Part shown: positions 62,018 through 64,000 of the stretch, piece after piece
Position numbering within the stretch: the stretch's first letter is position 1
Layout: each line of letters starts with the position of its first letter
Source: UBA7662 sp943369355
Lineage (GTDB): Bacteria; Bacteroidota; Bacteroidia; UBA7662
Length of the DNA: 64,000 nucleotides
NCBI GenBank assembly: GCA_943369355.1
Contig: CALRMX020000002.1
Span: 372,001 to 436,000 of the forward strand
Direction: 5' to 3'
The notes under the pieces: model-generated
What the model saw: only the letters and a program-made list of their open reading frames with translations
Database searches by the model: none
What the model was told of the DNA's origin: nothing
Position numbers and translations under genes: made by a program

Positions 62018-62596
62018 TTAAAATTTTAATCCTGAAATGAATAAATCGGCTTGGTGTTTGGCGATCTGGGTGGGGCTCAACGCACCATCGGGGCGGTACC
62101 ATTCGTACAGCCAGTTGAGAGATGAGAGCATGCTCATCACAGTAAGTTTGGTGTCGGCTACTCGAAACAAGCCTGCATCTACGCCGTCTTGCAAGAGCTG
62201 CGTAAAATAATGTTCGTAATTGTCGCGCTGGTGTTTGAAAACGCTTAAGTCGGGTTCGCTGAGGTAGCGCCAATCGTGTTGAAATACGGCTGCCGCATCG
62301 CGATGCGAGGTGATCACCTCAACATGTTTGTAAATGGCCAGGCGCAAGCGTTCTTCAGCATCGCCTTGATGGTGCATTACATCGCGACTGGCCGAAAAAA
62401 AAGCATCGGCCATGCCGAAGCATATGTGATGTAAAAGAGCTTCTTTCGACCGAACGTGGTTGTACAACGAGGCAGCTTCAACCCCTACGGCCGAAGCCAA
62501 ATCGCGCATGCTTGTTGCAGCGTAGCCTCGTGCACGAAAAAGAGCGGTAGCCTTTTCGGTGATTTGAATCTTTCTGTCGGTAAGCAGATCACTCAT
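62018..62596 (-). CDS. TetR-family regulator, probable PaaR-type repressor
   Basis: The 192-residue protein has a TetR helix-turn-helix (ATSMRDLASAVGVEAASLYNHVRSKEAL) and an acyl-CoA-type ligand domain. It is the first gene of the paaABCD run, and a perfect palindrome at 62605-62618 lies between its -7 box and start. I infer that it represses the operon until phenylacetyl-CoA appears. The operator matches the half-site pattern I recall for the Thermus PaaR repressor. Confidence 0.9.
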   Translation of the reverse strand: MSDLLTDRKIQITEKATALFRARGYAATSMRDLASAVGVEAASLYNHVRSKEALLHHICFGMADAFFSASRDVMHHQGDAEERLRLAIYKHVEVITSHRDAAAVFQHDWRYLSEPDLSVFKHQRDNYEHYFTQLLQDGVDAGLFRVADTKLTVMSMLSSLNWLYEWYRPDGALSPTQIAKHQADLFISGLKF

Positions 62597-62604
62597 GGTA
62601 CTAA

Positions 62605-62618
62605 CTAACGATCGTTAG
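62605..62618. promoter_or_regulatory. PaaR-type operator palindrome
   Basis: CTAACGATCGTTAG is a perfect 14-bp palindrome 8 bp before the TetR ATG. It fits CNAACGNNCGTTNG. It begins next to the -7 box at 62619-62626, so it covers the likely transcription start and would block initiation when bound. Confidence 0.8.
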
Positions 62619-62626
62619 CAAAGATA
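62619..62626 (-). promoter_or_regulatory. -7 box of the tetR-paa operon
   Basis: TATCTTTG on the minus strand matches TAnnTTTG exactly and touches the operator palindrome. The -33 region is a run of T residues. Confidence 0.6.
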
Positions 62627-62703
62627 GTTTTTGAAACGGATAAAAAAAATTGCAGCAGTGAATTCACGTAATCAAGCGTTTATATTCGTGATACAACAAA
62701 CTA

Positions 62704-63606
62704 TTGGTGGGAAAAAAAATAGAGTTGCTCGCGCGGCCAATCGTAATTCAACAGGCAGCCGGTAAACTAGCTGCTCAAGAAGTTTTTCGGTTCGAGCGAC
62801 TAGCGGCAGGGATACGGTCGGGTCACGGTATGGACAGAAGCCCACATCGACATAGTTTCAATGAACTCTTCATTTTCGAAAGCGGTGCCGGCTACCACGA
62901 CATTGATTTTGAACGTTTTCAGATTCAAGCAGGCAGCGTACATTGGGTTAGAGCCGAACAATTGCATTTTTTAGACCGTGATGCCGATTGCAGTGGCTGG
63001 GTCATTGGTTTTTCTACCGACTTATTTAACGATATCGGTGAAGGGAGTTGGTTTTCGAGCTTGCTACCCAATCAAATAAGTGAAGGCAATAGACCGGTGT
63101 TTGAGCTGAATAATGCGATGTTTTTGGAGATACTACAACTAATAACGGCCATTGAATCGGGTATTCAGCAGGCGCAAAGCAGAGCATTACAATTAGGCCG
63201 TTTACGATTGGTGCTCCAAATCGTGGAGGAATGTGCGCGTCAAGGGATCGACCATGCCCGACAGAATACCGGCAGGATAGAAACGTACAAAAGGTTTATC
63301 GAACTCGTTGAGATTTTTTTCCGGGAGGAGTTAACCCTTCCCGATTATGCCAATCGCTTGCATTGCAGCATGGCACAACTGCGGGCAAGCTGCCTAGCAG
63401 CTACGGGTAAAGGTCCGCAAGAACTGCTTCAGCAGCGCAAACTACTAGAGGCTAAACGATTGCTTTTTCATTCTACATCGTCTGTTAAAGAAATTGCTTA
63501 CGCCTTGGGCTTTGAAGATCCAGCTTATTTCGGGCGTTTTTTTAAACGATTGACTCAGACCAGCCCAGAGGCATACCGACACATGATTAGAGAAAAGTAC
63601 CATTGA
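62704..63606 (+). CDS. AraC-family regulator
   Basis: A 300-residue regulator with a cupin-type N-terminal domain (GMDRSPHRHSFNELFIFESGAGYH) and a C-terminal AraC helix-turn-helix pair (VKEIAYALGFEDPAYFGRFFKR). No ATG fits at the start, so it begins at TTG 62704 or GTG 62707. It is divergent from the tetR-paa operon and shares the upstream region, so it may respond to related compounds. Confidence 0.85.
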   Translation: MVGKKIELLARPIVIQQAAGKLAAQEVFRFERLAAGIRSGHGMDRSPHRHSFNELFIFESGAGYHDIDFERFQIQAGSVHWVRAEQLHFLDRDADCSGWVIGFSTDLFNDIGEGSWFSSLLPNQISEGNRPVFELNNAMFLEILQLITAIESGIQQAQSRALQLGRLRLVLQIVEECARQGIDHARQNTGRIETYKRFIELVEIFFREELTLPDYANRLHCSMAQLRASCLAATGKGPQELLQQRKLLEAKRLLFHSTSSVKEIAYALGFEDPAYFGRFFKRLTQTSPEAYRHMIREKYH

Positions 63607-63669
63607 TTTGCACCTTAGTGCCATAAAACAATGAAGTAGCGTTGGAAATTTGAGAAAAATACCAAAGCC

Positions 63670-64000
63670 ATGAAACGACCTTTCTTATTCGTAGTAGTTC
63701 CCATTCTTTTTGTAAGTGGTGTATTGTACAGCATGCAAAACGGTGCGCTCAACGTGACAGGAGCACCCGGAGAGGGCGATTGTTCAGGCTGTCATTTAAA
63801 TTCAGCGACCAATAGCGATCCTGCTGGCAGTTTACAACTAAGCATAAGCCCGAATACAGGATTTTATGTTCCCGGGACCATTTATACCGTCAATGTACGA
63901 GTAACCTACGCTGGAAGACCTCGATTTGGTTTTGCCGTATCGGCACGTCGTGAAGGCGTGACCTTTGTGCCAGTGGGAGTTTTTTCGCCTGGTAGCACTC
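63670..64000 (+). CDS. Secreted CxxCH-containing protein, 5' part only
   Basis: The ORF starts at ATG 63670 and is cut by the window end after 110 residues. It has a signal peptide or anchor (1-22, VVVPILFVSGVLY) and a CSGCH motif (C38, C41, H42) that can bind heme c. A beta-rich region of the choice-of-anchor V/reeler type follows (PGTIYTVNVRVTY). Such Bacteroidota proteins often end with a type IX sorting domain, which would lie outside this window. Confidence 0.7.
   Translation, partial: MKRPFLFVVVPILFVSGVLYSMQNGALNVTGAPGEGDCSGCHLNSATNSDPAGSLQLSISPNTGFYVPGTIYTVNVRVTYAGRPRFGFAVSARREGVTFVPVGVFSPGST

Noticed and set aside
62007..62273. N-terminal extension of PaaA
   Set aside because: It would overlap the TetR gene, shows no similarity to PaaA, and the ATG at 62006 gives the normal family length.

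Overview
The window looks like the chromosome of a member of the Bacteroidota. The evidence is the type IX secretion sorting domain at the end of the sugar dehydrogenase, the thioredoxin-DUF6952 pair, DUF5686 and DUF4143 proteins, a mevalonate pathway with a GYDIA-type GHMP kinase, and many promoters of the TTTG / TAnnTTTG type. Several of those -7 boxes lie so close to the start codon that the mRNAs are probably leaderless. No rRNA, tRNA, CRISPR array or transposase was seen. No finer placement can be made from this sequence alone.

Layout. 1-1.3 kb: a DUF4143 ATPase behind a 32-bp tandem array. 1.3-3.8 kb: an M1 peptidase and a bacilliredoxin. 3.87-5.6 kb: an AT-rich orphan RHS tip with a putative lipoprotein immunity gene, followed by a Fic protein. 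6.8-11.9 kb (minus): DUF6952, thioredoxin, an amidohydrolase-like protein without its metal histidines, a barrel-like protein and transketolase. 12.2-20.5 kb (plus): an AraC regulator with an HMA-like N-terminus, small envelope and cupin proteins, a GH130/GT4 carbohydrate pair, and a PQQ-type sugar dehydrogenase. 20.5-22 kb (minus): a TetR-thioesterase pair and a lipoprotein. 22.8-26 kb (minus): a metal ABC transporter compressed into two fusion proteins, one carrying a MntR/DtxR-type repressor. 26.1-29.5 kb (plus): a 2OG oxygenase, ChrA and Kbl. 29.5-35 kb (minus): M23 peptidase, idi, CoA transferase, queA and a PAS/DHp protein. 35.1-40.8 kb (minus): obgE, adk, hpt, a LysM glucosaminidase, an O-methyltransferase and an M16 peptidase. 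40.9 kb: a LytTR regulator. 41.6-46.8 kb (minus): HMG-CoA reductase, GYDIA kinase, diphosphomevalonate decarboxylase, mevalonate kinase and UbiA. 47.1-50 kb: aldehyde dehydrogenase, DUF779 and a convergent AraC regulator. 50.2-51.6 kb: a second DUF4143 ATPase behind a different (23-bp) tandem array. 51.7-58.9 kb: thiamine diphosphokinase, DUF5686, a PLP decarboxylase, an acyl-CoA dehydrogenase and a PiT-like transporter. 59-62.6 kb (minus): a TetR-paaABCD-apaG run. 62.7 kb to the end: an AraC regulator and the start of a CxxCH-containing secreted protein.

How the genes work together. The mevalonate cluster and idi supply isoprenoids, and the UbiA protein probably uses the prenyl chains. PaaABCD with its TetR repressor opens the aerobic phenylacetyl-CoA route, and the acyl-CoA dehydrogenase, CoA transferase and thioesterase fit an organism that handles many acyl-CoAs. 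The most unusual unit is the two-gene metal transporter: binding protein, ATPase, permease and repressor are all present, and an inverted repeat suited to a DtxR-type regulator lies in its own promoter.
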